Assembly: GCA_002099365.1 (NCBI GenBank)
Contig: MSED01000007.1
Coordinates: 248,001-312,000 of the forward strand
Direction: 5' to 3'
Length of the DNA stretch: 64,000 bases
DNA from: Phialophora verrucosa
Lineage: Eukaryota; Ascomycota; Eurotiomycetes; Chaetothyriales; Herpotrichiellaceae
The number at the start of each line of letters is the position of its first letter. Position 1 is the stretch's first letter. The notes under the pieces were generated by a model. That model made no database searches. It had not been told where the DNA came from and worked only from the letters and a program-made list of their open reading frames with translations. A program made the translations under genes and the position numbers. This document shows, one piece after another, positions 42,480 to 54,755 of the stretch.

Positions 42480-43429
42480 TGTTGAATTCTCCCGCCGAAA
42501 ACACGTTCACGGGGCATAGGGACTCTGGAAGCGACAATGAACGGGTAACAATGCAATGTTCGCAAGAGAAACCAGTGGTCGCCTCCAAAATTTCATGGTC
42601 TACATCCGAAGTTCTGCCGATATGTGGACCAGCGGAATACGGCGAACCGTTTAACATGGAACTCGGGTCGTAATGGCCGACCGTACTCGCCTATGTGGGA
42701 TTTTGTGTTCGTGTACTCGACCCTGTGAGGTTATTATCTCCTCGTATTTAGACATGAGCAACAGAGCTCGAAGTTTCCGAGAGCTTCCTCTCGCATTCAT
42801 TAGCGCCCCGATGCCATCTCTGCTCACGATTTATGCAATGGTGACGTGATATGTGTACGTCCTCGAGAGGCTCAGTCTGACATCCGCGTCGACACCAGCA
42901 GTGAGTTGACTGCTACTGTGGTCAGCATGTCTAACCCCGCATCTGCCCGGCCATTGCGATAGCTTCAGCTCGCATTTAAGCTCTGGGCCGTTGGGCCATC
43001 ATTGACCAAGGTTTTCGCTTCTCAAAGTTGGCCAAGCAGAGGGCAGTCCTCACACTCGATTCGACAGAATATCCGAGCCGGAGCTGCAATTGGCCGGATG
43101 GAGCGAGTTTCCCGTTCATCTGCAGCTTTCACTCGCTTTCTGGTTGGAACTCATGCCTTCGTCAGCTACACGTCGGACGAGGTGGGCTGTCAGGCTTTGT
43201 AAGGCCAGGAACTTGCCGCGTCTCTCGATGTGATGTCGTGATGCCACGGCAGGCAGCCTTACGCCTTGCTACTCCGAATCAGCATGAATAAACCTCTACA
43301 TGAAAGGCTGACGAGTCTGCAGACGTCAGAGGCCGTTCTCACGCGGCCCTTGCGAGTGAATAAATCCAACGTGTCATCTTGCACTGGCCTGAAGCTCTTT
43401 CAGATACAGTCTTTCAGAAACTTGCCCAA
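42480..43429. other. divergent intergenic region
   Basis: About 950 bp between UTP7 and the carboxylesterase gene, read away from each other. No supportable feature. Confidence 0.5.
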
Positions 43430-45223
43430 ATGTGGTCGCCGAAGCTCCTCGTGTCGCTCTTCATCAGCGTTGTCGTGGCCCAGTCCAACGTGACGGTCCT
43501 CGACAATGCACATAACCTCACTTATGCAGGATTCAGCTTCCAAGGCACCGAGCAGTTCCTGGGAATCAACTATGGCCAGGACACCTCGGGCCCAAACCGC
43601 TTCAAGCCTCCTAAGGCCTTCAGCTATCCTACTGGCACCACCGTCCAAGCCACAGCCGCTGGAGCAGCCTGCCCTCAGAACACCATCCTATCCTTTCTTG
43701 GCGCCATCAGCGAGAATCCAGGTGTCTTCAATATTTCCGAAGATTGTCTGAATCTTCAAGTCGTCAGACCGGCAGGAACGAGACAGAATGCGAACCTTCC
43801 AGTGATGGTTTGGATCTACGGCCAAGGATTCGAGACGGGCTCATACAATTACTCGCTCTACAATCCTACTGCTCTGGTGGCCGGCTCCGCCACCAAGAAC
43901 ACCCCCGTGATTTATGTGGCAATGAACTACCGTGTCAATGTGTTTGGGTTCGCCAACAGCCCAGCACTCAGGTCAGAAGGATCGCTTAATGCGGGTCTGC
44001 TCGACCAGAGACTGGCACTAAACTGGGTCCAATCAAACATCGCGGCCTTCGGAGGGAACCCAAGGAATGTCACCGTCTTCGGAGAAAGTAGCGGCGCCAC
44101 AGCTGTAGGATTGCACCTAACTGCGAATGCTGGCAACGGTGAGATTCGACCTCTTTGCGGCCGCGGGACGTACTGACCACTCTGCGCAGGGACTGCACCT
44201 TTCCGCCGCGCGATTCTGCAATCTGGTGGACCAGCGGGCGATCCAGGCCTCACCGGCAATACCACCATCGTGAACACAGCTGCAGTCGCCCAGTTGGCGG
44301 GCTGTACCGGCACTAACGATAGCCTGGTCTTGACGTGTCTCCGCGAGATACCTGCAGTCTCGCTCTTGAACGCTGTTCTTCAGTTCGAGAACGCCACAAC
44401 AGCAAGCGGTACATTCCAAGATATCTTCTTCCCGACGGTGGATGGCAGCTATGTTCCTGCGGCCCCGTCAACGTTGATCCGAACAGGTCGATTCCACAAG
44501 AACATCTCGGTCATCACCGGGTGGAATGAAAACGACGGCAGTCTCTTCGCGCCCCCGACATTGAATGGCTCGATGGCCGTCCAGGCATACCTGCATTCGG
44601 CGTATCCGAATCTCAACTCCACTACGATATCCACACTCCTCTCGCTCTATCCTCTCAACGGTTTTACGGCCACAGCGCGGAGCTTGACGGCTTCGCCATA
44701 TTTCCTGCAGGCATCCCAGATATACCGCGACATCAACTTCGCATGCCAGTCCCTCGACGTGGCTCACCGCGTCGCACAAACCGGTAGTGCCAGCTACCTC
44801 TACGTCCTCAACACGACGTCCCTGACTAGCGTGCTAAGCCTGTTCAACGCCACCTTCGAAGGAGTGATTCACTTCTCCGACATACCGCTCGTGTTCAATC
44901 AACCAAACGTCGGGTTCGGGACCACCGCGGCAGCGAATCTGACGGCGACAAGAATGTCTGGCAGTTGGGCGCGTTTCGCGTCGACAGGCAACCCCAGCGG
45001 CAATCCCGACGTGACGCTCGCCGGATGGACGCAGGCGTACAATAGGTCCCAGGCCGCGGAGACGAGCCAGAACGTCACAAGCGCGACCATCAGGGTCATT
45101 GGTGGGCCGAACGCAGGGAACGCAAACCTGTCCACCAGTGCGAGAGATGTCGTCGAGCCGGGCCTGCTGCAGAGGTGCGCCTTCATCAACTCGGTGGCGT
45201 TCTATCAGCAGCTGCAGACGTAA
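43430..45223 (+). CDS. secreted type-B carboxylesterase/lipase
   Basis: Alpha/beta-hydrolase of the carboxylesterase type-B family (cholinesterase and Candida rugosa lipase relatives), probably secreted. Exons 43430-44138 and 44190-45223 (51-nt intron) give 580 aa. A signal peptide is clear: MWSPKLLVSLFISVVVAQ, with cleavage likely after AQ. The nucleophile elbow is FGESSGATA with Ser220. The oxyanion segment reads VWIYGQGFETGSYN, Gln standing in the usual GGG run. SEDCLNLQVVRP is the family's conserved second signature. The acid position has GWNENDGSLF, Asp where many members have Glu, and the His is probably in EGVIHFSDIPLVF. Many N-glycosylation sites (NVT, NLT, NTT) fit secretion. The ATG at 43430 directly begins the signal peptide. 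Substrate not predictable. Confidence 0.92.
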
Positions 45224-46057
45224 GCGAGGCTGCGGTGGCTGGAGCCATCATCCCACTCAAGCCCGAAGAACGTGTCCATATATGTAAATTGATAGAACTT
45301 TATCTGCTGCCTCTCTATGTGAGGCTGATGTCTTCGCTGGTCTCGCAATGCCATCACAAATTCCAAGTGAACATGACGGCGGCATTACTTGCTAGGTTTC
45401 TCTCATTCCACCCTGCGATCACAGGTACCAGCGGAGAGATGAAGCCAAGAAGCAGCAGCATTCGAAGTCGAAGCAATCGCTACGGCTGATCATTCGGCGA
45501 CAATGCCATCAAGTTCGGCCGATCATATCCCCATGGTCTGTGACAGTCCTTGCTCTTCATTCCCTGTGCCTCCCTGCCCGTCTTCAACCCTCATTCGTGT
45601 CACAAGTGCCTTTCCACCACGATCTTGCACTGAAATCCTGCAAAGCCGTCTATCGTCCAAAGAAGTGGCGGAATAGACGAAGAAAACTCACGCAGCCATG
45701 CGGACCGGCCGATGATTCTTGAATTCACTTTCGACTCCCGATTTACTCTGAGGTCAAGGACGTGAATCTCAAAAGCCAAGGCTGGCCTGCTTTTTGGCAG
45801 CTTACTGAAATTCCTAACATCACCTTTGCGACGGCAGCTAGGATGTGGCGAGGAACCCACAGCTCCTAATGCCTTCACACCCGTCGACTAGATGCTGACG
45901 AATGCCTGCCTCCCCCACTGAACCGATGATTGCGACCTTAACTCCTATTGCACTGGCTGCCCTACACCAGTTGCCACTGTTAGGCATTGCAGTTTACATC
46001 CCTTCACGCTCAGACCAGCAAACACAGTGGAGACGTTCAATCAGCTTGCGAAGTTGG
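45224..46057. other. convergent intergenic region
   Basis: About 830 bp between the ends of two convergent genes. No gene or repeat recognised. Confidence 0.5.
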
Positions 46058-47771
46058 TCAAGATCCCCACGCCTTTCTGATCGCAGTCGAGTCTCCATCA
46101 CGCCAGAAGAATCTCGGCAAAACTTCAATCTCAATTTCCATCCAGCTCTGCCAGCGAGGGAAATGAAACCTGAACTCGCCGAGACATGACAAACCGTCCC
46201 TAGGAAGAACTGAGCCCTCAAGACGATATGAATCGACCAGCACCATCCACATCCACACAAGGCACTCGAGGATCGCAGGGTCGTCGGTTGCTGGAACACA
46301 CGGCAGCGCTTGGGCAAGCTTGGTTCTCGAGATGGTGTGACACAAGATGCCCGCCACGTAGTTGGGAGCGATGCTCCATCTCATGTGAGCGTAGCAGAGC
46401 AAGGCCAACAGCAGGCACTTTTCCAAGCTCGGCTCCGCAGCAGTGAGCCAAGGACTGGCTGCAGCATAGTCAGGGAATTGGCCCTCGGGTTTGGGTACAG
46501 CGCCCAGTCCGAATTGACAGGCGTGCGCGAATCGCCCAAGCAGACGTCGTGTCTCTTCACTCAATACACCCTTCATTACCAAACTCTGAAATCCTTCGGG
46601 CAGACTGGCAGCGACATCATAATTCTTGCTGGCCGTGGAACAGTTGAACGCGGACATCAGCATTTTGGGATTTTGGCGTTCCGGCAAGATTTCCAACACA
46701 TTTGGTCGACCCTCCAGTACATCCATCCAGCAACTGAATCTAGACAAGGCCAGGTGTTAGCCATTTCCGTGAAAACAAGGTAGTTGACCCACTGCAACAG
46801 CAACCCTCCATACTTCCTGTCGAAGTCTGCTCGGTCGACAGGTCGAGCAGTGTAATCGAATAGACGCCTCAAGGCTTTGCGGTGCAGAGCGCTCTCTTGG
46901 TGGTCGCCTCGAAATTGCTTTCCCACCTGTCAGCATATGGTTACAGAACCTGGCCGGCGAACCAAGGTCTCACCGCCAGGAAACTCAAGAGGAAAATGGT
47001 GTTGATCGCGGACGGGCTGTCTGCGGCCGTCTTTTTTGAGGCGATGTCCCTTTTGAGCAGCGAGATCGCCAACGCATTATGTTTCAGTTGTTCCTGACTA
47101 TAGTCGAACTCCCAGCTGTTTGTCTCCTTGCGATGAAGCTCGAGGCAGCCGTATGCGAGGGCGGCGATGCAGTGCTGTGCAGCTTCGCTCTGACATCCTG
47201 GACTCGAGAAATACTGTTCGGCGGTCGCGTCAGTGATGCGTACGAGGACTCTGCGGTATCTCGCTTACAGATTCGAATACATTGCAGACGTTGAAGAGCA
47301 CAAAGGCCGGCGCAGCGTTCGGTAGGATCCATTGGAACCCTATTACAGCTCACAGTCAGCTCGGTGGGGAACAGGCGAAGAGGCTATCTCGTCTGACAAA
47401 TGTCTATTGCTCGATAAAATGAGCCCACTCTCGGATGAGGTACGTTATAGAGTGGATCCAGATAGTGGACGTCCAAAAACGACATGACACTGTCCGGCGT
47501 GCCGCTTGGGCCGGTGGAAACATCGCGGCTCGAAGGCGGAGAATTCGCTTTCCTAGGTTAGTGGTTACTACCGAGTTCCAAGCAAGAACCGACAGACTGT
47601 GGACAGTGCCCACCTGAGTGGTGACTCCTTTCGCTGCCGCCGGCGCTCATGTGAGATCTTCGCAGCATGGGAAAGCGCTTCGGCGTCCTGGAGGTTGTAA
47701 TCCTTCGCCGACAGTACATGACTGGTTCGATCGTACACGAATCGTATTCGAATTGCTACATCTTTCGCCAT
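46058..47771 (-). CDS. fungal transcription-factor-domain protein without a zinc cluster
   Basis: Six exons fit one frame: 47771(or 47831)-47614, 47552-47398, 47339-47269, 47213-46974, 46926-46814 and 46739-46058, about 472 aa (492 from 47831). Introns are 61, 58, 55, 47 and 74 nt, most with a CTAAC or CTGAC branch site. The N-terminus (AIRIRFVYD, then SHAAKISHERRRQRK) and DSVMSFLDVHYLDPLYNVP resemble fungal proteins that carry only the regulator-type helical domain. AAQHCIAALAYGC, ALAISLLKRDIA and the late ECLVWMWMVLVDSY also match that domain. No Zn2Cys6 motif lies upstream in any frame I checked. Intron 2 (GTCAGA donor) is the least secure. Expression and target unknown. Confidence 0.7.
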
Positions 47772-49604
47772 ATCAGAACGTCGTACGGCGTCGAGAAAGT
47801 TCGAGATTCTGCAACTTGATGAGGTTGGCATCAGCTCATCGATGAGGGGCCCTCACTCAGCAAGACGAGCGGGCTTGTTTTGGCCCGATCTATATACCAT
47901 GTGGTATTGCCACTTATCCTCAACTTTCCCATTGCGGGACCGGGGGATGCATGATGACAGTCCTGGCAGGAAGCCCCGCTTGTTGCGTTTGCCAGGTGAC
48001 GGCTCGAACTTTGCTGAAATTCGAGGTCTAGCTTGTACGCGCGAAGGAGAACTCATTGCTTTCTGAGCCGACAGATATTCTTGTGCCTGCATCTCCAAGC
48101 CCTGATTCCACACTAACGGCATTGCTACCATTACTGCCATTTCGGAAGGTTCAAGAGATCTGGGCGTGAAAAGCTTGTGTGGAATTCTGCAGGCCCAAGC
48201 CGCCGCCGTCCAATCAGCCGAACTTGGAAATCTTCTTCATCTGGTATGGCGTCCAGACTATCATGTCGGCCATGAACGCTGCAGGTCGTTAGTCACGCTG
48301 CACGAGACTTGCACCCATTCCTGTCAACGCGGGGACTTATCCTGTCAGATATGACGAACGACCCATTATGATGATGGTTACGGAGTACCCGATGATGGGA
48401 TTGGCAAAGGTCATGCACACGGTCCGAAGGAGAGATGTCACTTTACTCCACTGTGGGCTATTCTCCCGACAATACTTAACGTCGACAATCAATTTCTCCT
48501 CCGCTCCTTCGCATAGTTGACCTTCGGTGAGGTGGTAGGAGTGAAGCGCAGTGCGCCTACTAAGATGATTTTATGGCCGCAAGGATTCGGAAAGCGGAGG
48601 GCCTGTTGAGAGACCAAGAGCTCGCGGCAATGGCTTCTGGGCAGCTATACGGTCTCGATGACATGACATGCCCCCTCGAAAGGAGCTAGTTTTGCTGGTG
48701 GCATCAAGGGGTCATATAATGGTGGCATGCGGAAGTGCTGCGGTAAGTCGAGGATAGTATATTTGAATTTTCATTTCCTCGCAACCTGCTTCAGTCGTCC
48801 GCTTCGGCGAGTCTTCGGATCCGGCTCCGATCGTGGTGACTATGTCGTTGAGCGCCCAAAAAAGGGAGCAAATGGGATTTCGACAAGGTATTGACGGCAT
48901 GAGGGCCGCAAGCGGATTGTTTGCCAACCGAGAAGCGAAAGAGACAGCCACTTACGGCGGCAGCGGACAACGGAAACACCCAGCTTTTTCCCGCTTCGAT
49001 CTTCTTGCGAGTGTGGGAATCCGGCAGCTCTCAACGCCACACCAGGGTGTTGCTTCGAAGCATCAAAGATCAGAGGGATGCAGGATCCTGCAGGAGATGG
49101 CCACACCAAGCTGCCCTCGAGACAAGTCGGCCAGGCCAATCAGTCCAATCACAGTCACCTACAGAGGTATCGATGTGGCACCGGGCCGTGGCAAACCGAC
49201 AGCCTAATCGTGCAGACTGCCTCTAGCAGCTCCACGTTGAGGTGCCTAGTCGAAGTCGACAGCGAAGATTGGTAGGTTAATGCGGGACTTGGCACAAAGT
49301 CTTCAGTTCGGTGGTGCCATGTGTGTAGAATGAATTTGCAGCATCAGCGGCCGTGGGCAGGGGAGGCGAGGATTCTGCAGCTGCGGGTGTAGGTCTTCGC
49401 AAATATGTCGTCGTCCGGTCATGGAACGGAGGAAGGACAACCACCACACCGGGACATCATGCTTGACCATCAGGCACAGACGCAAGCGTTTCGTCGCCCG
49501 ACGGTATCCAACGCTCTGCCACCGTTTTGCTGATCGCGTCTTGCAGGGGCCTCTTGCGAGACGCCATCCATATATCCGCAAGCGTGGGAAATCCGACATC
49601 ACGG

Positions 49605-49632
49605 TCACTCACTCACTCACTCACTCACTCAC
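49605..49632. repeat. (TCAC)7 microsatellite
   Basis: Seven perfect tetranucleotide units, 28 bp. Confidence 0.9.
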
Positions 49633-50894
49633 AGGTCATGGCAAGCATTGCTTTTTCAAAGACGGTGACCCCGAGGACAATCGGATGATCTCCGAGAAGT
49701 TTCAATGCCTTTGAACCTCCGAAATCAGTGTAAGGTTTGGCCTTCACCCAACGGGCGTGACGAGGTCTTTATCCATCCAATCCCTCCCTCCACCGAATGC
49801 ACGATCGTGGCGCCAAGACATTCCTACTTCCACCTCATTTCCGACCAGAAGAAAGTAACCATAGTAAATCGAATCACCACGCATCAGGCTCGCCGACGCA
49901 ACCATGATAGGCTCAGAACAGGCGGCCATGGCAGCCTCGCAACCGCTTACGCGCACAAGAGCTGCTTGGCCGTGGTCCGATGCGATGGCTCCACCGCCAA
50001 CTACTTGACGGTTGGTCCCTGACACGAACATGCTAAGCACTCGCAAAGACAGAAGGGCAATCAGGTTCGCACGGCCTGTCTCCGCTCCGCAGACAGACTA
50101 ATCAGGGCATCTAGCAGTGGCGCCAAGCCATGGCGCCAAGGCCTGGCCAGGTCTCCTCCTCCAACAAGATCCCGCCCAGACTTCGACGAACCTGGACGCC
50201 AAGGTGGCCAAGAGCCCAAACTGCGATGGTGATCATAAGAATCTTCCGATTGCAGCAAAGAGGTTGCTTCTCCTCAGGGGTGATCTGCCCACGTGCCCGC
50301 AAGACTCGCCAGCGTTGAACCCGAGCTCATGTTCTCATGCCGCTCCTCAATTGGGGGGAGCGTCATGGATGTCGCGGCTTGACTGGCTTCTTTGTTGCCT
50401 CTGGGGCGCCTCCGACTTCAATGTCCTGGATTCCAGAGTGCGAACAAGCTCGACGGCAAGCTCTATCAGCGTGCCATTGCGTCTCACTTGGCGGTGGCGG
50501 AAGTTGTCTCAATTGCCGGAGAGCAGTTTGCAGCATACCCGGCCACCGCCTCCCTTTGTATTTCTTGTGCTGGATGTGTTGATGATTGGCAGATTTAGCA
50601 AAATCATGCGAATATTTCAGAAAGCACCCTCAGGATGGAGACAAGCAACAATTGCCTGTCGGGGTGGACGACGGCCGATAGCTCCGCCGATGCTGGCGAG
50701 AAGTCGAACCCCCACCCCCCACGGCTAAAATGCCATTGCGTCGAGCACGGCACGGGCGGCATCGTAACAGGGTCCGACGAAGAATGTTTCTCATGATAGT
50801 CGCCCCGCCAGCGAAAGATGCAGCGAGAAAGATCTGGGTGAATGATCTGGGCCACGTTGCTGCAATTCCAGCGACTATACGGCGCCGTCGACAG

Positions 50895-50900
50895 CACGTG
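50895..50900. promoter_or_regulatory. CACGTG E-box, possible NUC-1/Pho4 site
   Basis: A palindromic CACGTG lies about 660 bp upstream of the phosphate symporter ATG. CACGTG is the known core of Pho4 and of Neurospora NUC-1. One hexamer at this distance can be chance. Confidence 0.3.
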
Positions 50901-51434
50901 AGACGGACTCATCCCATTGAAGTCTGCAATCGGTAGATTGACACGTCGAACCACGCACACGGGGCCTAAGGAGGGGTGCTGGTTGTGTGACTGGAGACGG
51001 TATGCTCGACTTTTACCTATAGGCTCCCAGAACCGAGCCAATGCGCCACCACTGTTAGATACAAGCAGTGCCTGTTACCGCTGTCCGCTGGGGACAATTA
51101 TCTAATTACTTGGCCGCTTTCCGAAAGCCTTGGCTCTCTTGGTCCGGGCCCACACCCCTGTCAGCTCCAGCGGAGCGCGACCGCTTCGAAGCCAGACTGA
51201 GTAGTGACGGTCCGGCCAAGACGATTGGCACGGCGATGGACTGCCCTTCGACCCAGATATATTTGGTCCAATGATGCTCGCATTCCTCACAGCGTGCTCA
51301 AAGAAAGCATTCTCGTAGGGACAGTAGATTTTCATATTCCAATCTTGCGTCAAACCAGCTTGACCCACGATTTCACAGTGATTTTCAATACTCTGGCTGA
51401 CGTTGTGTAGAACAGAAAGAAGCAAGTTCGACTT

Positions 51435-51440
51435 ATAAAG
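51435..51440 (+). promoter_or_regulatory. TATA box of the phosphate symporter
   Basis: TATAAA 120 bp upstream of the ATG at 51560. Confidence 0.5.
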
Positions 51441-51559
51441 GCCTCCTGCTTTTTAGCAATGTCGTCGCCTTCTGATTTCTCCCAGCATGCGCCGCGGGTT
51501 GACCTACAACCCTATCTACACAGCACCCATTCCTGCTACCCTCGACGCCGGCAGACACC

Positions 51560-53284
51560 ATGCCTTCTCCTCTCACAGCCAAATATGATTGGATCTTGGC
51601 GATTACGACCATCGCGTTCGTGTTCAGCGCCTTCGGTAACGGCGCCAATGATGTCGCCAATTCCTACGCCACCTCGGTGGCGGCGAGAACCTTGACCATG
51701 CCGCAAGTCGGTCTCCTCTCCATGATCACGGAATTTGTGGGGGCTGTCGCGTTGGGATCTCGAGTCACGAGCACGATTAAGAACGGCATCATCAGTATCG
51801 ACCGCTTCGAAGACCGTCCAGGAGTCTTGATGTTGGCCATGGGTTGTGCCGAACTGGGCAGTGCGACGTGGTTGATGGTCGCCACTGGGCTCGGATTCCC
51901 AGTCTCCACGACGCAGACCGTCGTCGGAGCCCTCATCGGTGTCGGATTCGCCGCCCAGTCACCTATCAAATGGGCCTGGGAGTCTGGCAGCGTGTCTCAG
52001 GTCGCGGCTTCGTGGGGAATCGCACCACTCATCGCCGCTGGCTTCTCGGCCCTGATCTTCGGAGTGCTCAAGTACTCGGTGCTGGAGCAGAAGGACTCCT
52101 TCAAGTGGGCTATGAGACTGATTCCCGTCTACTTCGCGACCACTGCCGCGATCCTAGCCCTCTTCATTGTTGTCGAGGCACCCACGGCACCCTCACTGGA
52201 GGAATTTGGCGGAGGGAAAGCCGCGGGAATCATCCTCGGCGTCTGGGCCGGCGTCTTGCTCATCGCCTACGTTTTCTTCATGCCCTACTTCGAACGACGT
52301 CTCGTCAAGGAGGACGCGCGTGTCAAATTCTACCATGTTCCCCTGGGCCCGCTCCTTCGCCGGGACAACCCGCCGCTGTACTGGCCGGGAAAGGAGGACG
52401 GCAAATTTGTCATCGACTACTATGAAGACCCGTACGCCGATGAGAGCGCCAGCTCGACAGGGCACTCTGTGAAAGATGGCAACGGGACTGCCGCTGCCTT
52501 GAGCGGAGGCGAGCAGACAGTCCCCACCGACCCGGCTCTGGAGAAAGGGCTCAGTGACAAGACTACAGAGCCGACCACGGTGCGTCGCAGGGGGTACGTC
52601 GGACCGAAGGAACGATTCCTTGACCCAGTCAAGCATTTGCCCGTCACCAGCCCTCGTCGGCTCTATGGCTACGTCAAGTTTGCACTCCTGCAGGGCGTCA
52701 CGCGAGACTGTGTCACTCACGACTCGGTCAAGCTGCGAGACGTCCACGGCCGTGCGGCCAAGTACGATGTCCGCGTCGAACATCTCTGGACCTACTGCCA
52801 GGTGGTCTCGGCCATGCTCATGTCCATCGCCCACGGCAGCAATGACGTCGCCAACGCCGTCGGCCCGTGGGCCGCCTCGTACCAGACATACCAAGCCGGC
52901 GAGGTCAACACTCGAGCCAACACCCCCGTGTGGTTCCTCGTCATCGCCGGGTTCTTGCTTGGCGCCGGCTTCTGGTTCTACGGCTACCACATCATCCGCG
53001 CCCTGGGCAACAAGATCACCCAGATGTCGCCAACCCGTGGTTTCAGCGTCGAGCTCGGCGCCGCCATCACCGTGCTGCTCGCTTCGCGCCTCGGCCTCCC
53101 CGTCAGCACGACCCAGTGTCTGACGGGCTCCACCATGGGCGTGGCCTTGATGAACTACGACCTCGGCGCCGTCAATTGGCGCCAACTCGTCTTCATCTTC
53201 TCCGGCTGGCTCATGACCTTGCCCGCCGCCGGTCTGATCTCAGGCCTGCTCTGCGTCATGGCGCTCAACGCTCCTCACTTCTAG
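51560..53284 (+). CDS. PHO89-type Na+/phosphate symporter (PiT family)
   Basis: Plasma-membrane sodium-driven phosphate importer of the PiT/Pho4 family (yeast PHO89, Neurospora pho-4). Single exon, 574 aa. The two inverted family repeats are clear. The N-terminal one has FGNGANDVANSYATSVAAR (from about 25) and GFPVSTTQTVVGALIG; the C-terminal one has AHGSNDVANAVGPWAA and GLPVSTTQCLTGSTMG. A hydrophilic central loop (about 245-400) separates them, as in homologues. About 12 helices are expected. The start ATG is followed at once by KYDWILAITTIAFVFSAFG, the standard beginning. Expression is likely raised under phosphate starvation by family precedent; one distant CACGTG is the only sequence hint. 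Confidence 0.96.
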   Translation: MPSPLTAKYDWILAITTIAFVFSAFGNGANDVANSYATSVAARTLTMPQVGLLSMITEFVGAVALGSRVTSTIKNGIISIDRFEDRPGVLMLAMGCAELGSATWLMVATGLGFPVSTTQTVVGALIGVGFAAQSPIKWAWESGSVSQVAASWGIAPLIAAGFSALIFGVLKYSVLEQKDSFKWAMRLIPVYFATTAAILALFIVVEAPTAPSLEEFGGGKAAGIILGVWAGVLLIAYVFFMPYFERRLVKEDARVKFYHVPLGPLLRRDNPPLYWPGKEDGKFVIDYYEDPYADESASSTGHSVKDGNGTAAALSGGEQTVPTDPALEKGLSDKTTEPTTVRRRGYVGPKERFLDPVKHLPVTSPRRLYGYVKFALLQGVTRDCVTHDSVKLRDVHGRAAKYDVRVEHLWTYCQVVSAMLMSIAHGSNDVANAVGPWAASYQTYQAGEVNTRANTPVWFLVIAGFLLGAGFWFYGYHIIRALGNKITQMSPTRGFSVELGAAITVLLASRLGLPVSTTQCLTGSTMGVALMNYDLGAVNWRQLVFIFSGWLMTLPAAGLISGLLCVMALNAPHF

Positions 53285-54755
53285 AAGATTGAACACGTGG
53301 GCTTTGATCCCGTCTGTGACTTTCCGGGTCGCATCTTACTTACTGTTGTATACACCCTTCGGTAAGAGAGAAGTAGAAATACTACACGATATATTGCAAA
53401 GGATTGCCAGACTTGATCATCTACATTCATTTACTGTGTACATACTGCCCACCTCCAGTAGTGTAAATCTGACCCAGTGCCGTTTTGATGCTGCACTGAA
53501 GCTGGATTGATCTAGCATTAGATGCTGCCCATGTTGCCCTGATATTGTACTGATGCCTGCAGGTACTTGGTACGAGTACTTGGTACCGGACTCGTGCACG
53601 CATGCTCTCTGGAGTGAGAAGCCTTGAATTGTTCTCACGTGGATGTCTCTTCGACGTTCGCAATTGAAACTTTGTCCTCGTCTACTTCATAAGTACTTGT
53701 CCATATGGCAGCTAGTACCGAACTAGTACTTCACTGCGCAGGCATGATCACAGCTCAGAATCAGGTGCACATAGAAGTTTAGTTAGAAGAGTACCTCGTA
53801 AAGTTGAGTCCGAAGTCAAGGGATTGATTAGGTGACGAGAAATTTCAAGTCTCAGAAACCATATCCATGTTTTTTTTTGAGTTGATGATGGGCGATCAAC
53901 GGCCAGCGTGTGTTTCCCACCGTTTCTTCTCGCTGTAACGCGTGAAATACTGATAATGTACTGACTGATACAGCAGACGATCTAATAGTGTCCGAGTTCC
54001 TGAGCTCTGCAGAATAAGAAACTTATGGTGTCTAAAGCGTCTCTGACACTGTACCGATATAGCGTCAGATGCTGTTCTGATGCTGTGCTGATGCGATACT
54101 GATGAATCATCTGTTGCTTCGAAACAGCACTGATTCAGATTCAAAACTACTACTTACTGGTACAGTATGTAGTATACGGCTATAGTATGTAGTAGACTCT
54201 AGGTGGACAATCTCGTTCTGGGACGGCATCTTATCCTACAGGTCTTAAGTCCTTGAATGTTTTATGAAATACTAGACTACTGTCGCACTTTATGTTCTTA
54301 TGGTGCTAGGGCAGCTAGCTCATGGTAAAAACACTTGGATCTCCTGTATACTAGTAGTGGTAGTTTTAACATCTTAAACATCCTATAAGTGAATGATTGT
54401 TATATAGGTGTTTTTCGCACTTTTCATGATTCATTCTTGTCTTTGATCAGCTTTACTTCTCTCTCGTAGCTTTTTTCTTGTAACAGACTACGAATTTGGC
54501 CGAATCAGGCTTAGTGCTGTCAAAATTGTCATATCGTAAGGGCAGGCAGGCAACGCTCCTCCCACGATAAGTGCACAAGGGATCACGCAGACGTCGTACA
54601 GTCTAATTAAGATAAGTATAAGTAATGTGCTCTAGGCACTACATCTACAGCCTACATAGTATCTAGGACACACACAGTACGTACTCCGTTACAGTGCGTG
54701 GCACATTACCGTTATGTAGCGCAAGTAGTGCTGGGTTAAACATAAAGTGCACTCA
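53285..54755. other. AT-rich gene-free region, probable decayed repeat
   Basis: About 1.5 kb visibly richer in A+T and TA steps than its flanks, with a scatter of related short motifs: TGATGCTG-like units near 53480-53560 and 54060-54110, and a doubled AGTATGTAGTA at about 54163-54203. No open frame with a domain. The pattern fits an old repeat altered by RIP, but no element could be named. Confidence 0.45.

Larger units (their letters stand above)
47832..51559. other. gene-poor region of about 3.7 kb
   Basis: No gene could be supported. Several open frames of 60-200 codons exist but lack domains, start context or splice partners. It holds a (TCAC)7 tract, a CACGTG site and the TATA box of the phosphate symporter near its right end. 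Confidence 0.5.

Noticed and set aside
47568..47831. Stand-alone gene on the minus strand
   Set aside because: Splice signals join it to the regulator-domain gene downstream, so it is that gene's first exon region.
48833..49207. 124-codon plus-strand frame
   Set aside because: No domain, low-complexity composition and no promoter or splice support.
50117..50728. 203-codon plus-strand frame in the gene-poor region
   Set aside because: Composition is biased and no conserved block is seen; overlapping frames are equally open, so it is probably chance.
52193..53185. 330-codon minus-strand frame inside the phosphate symporter gene
   Set aside because: Antisense shadow of a certain gene, with no domain of its own.
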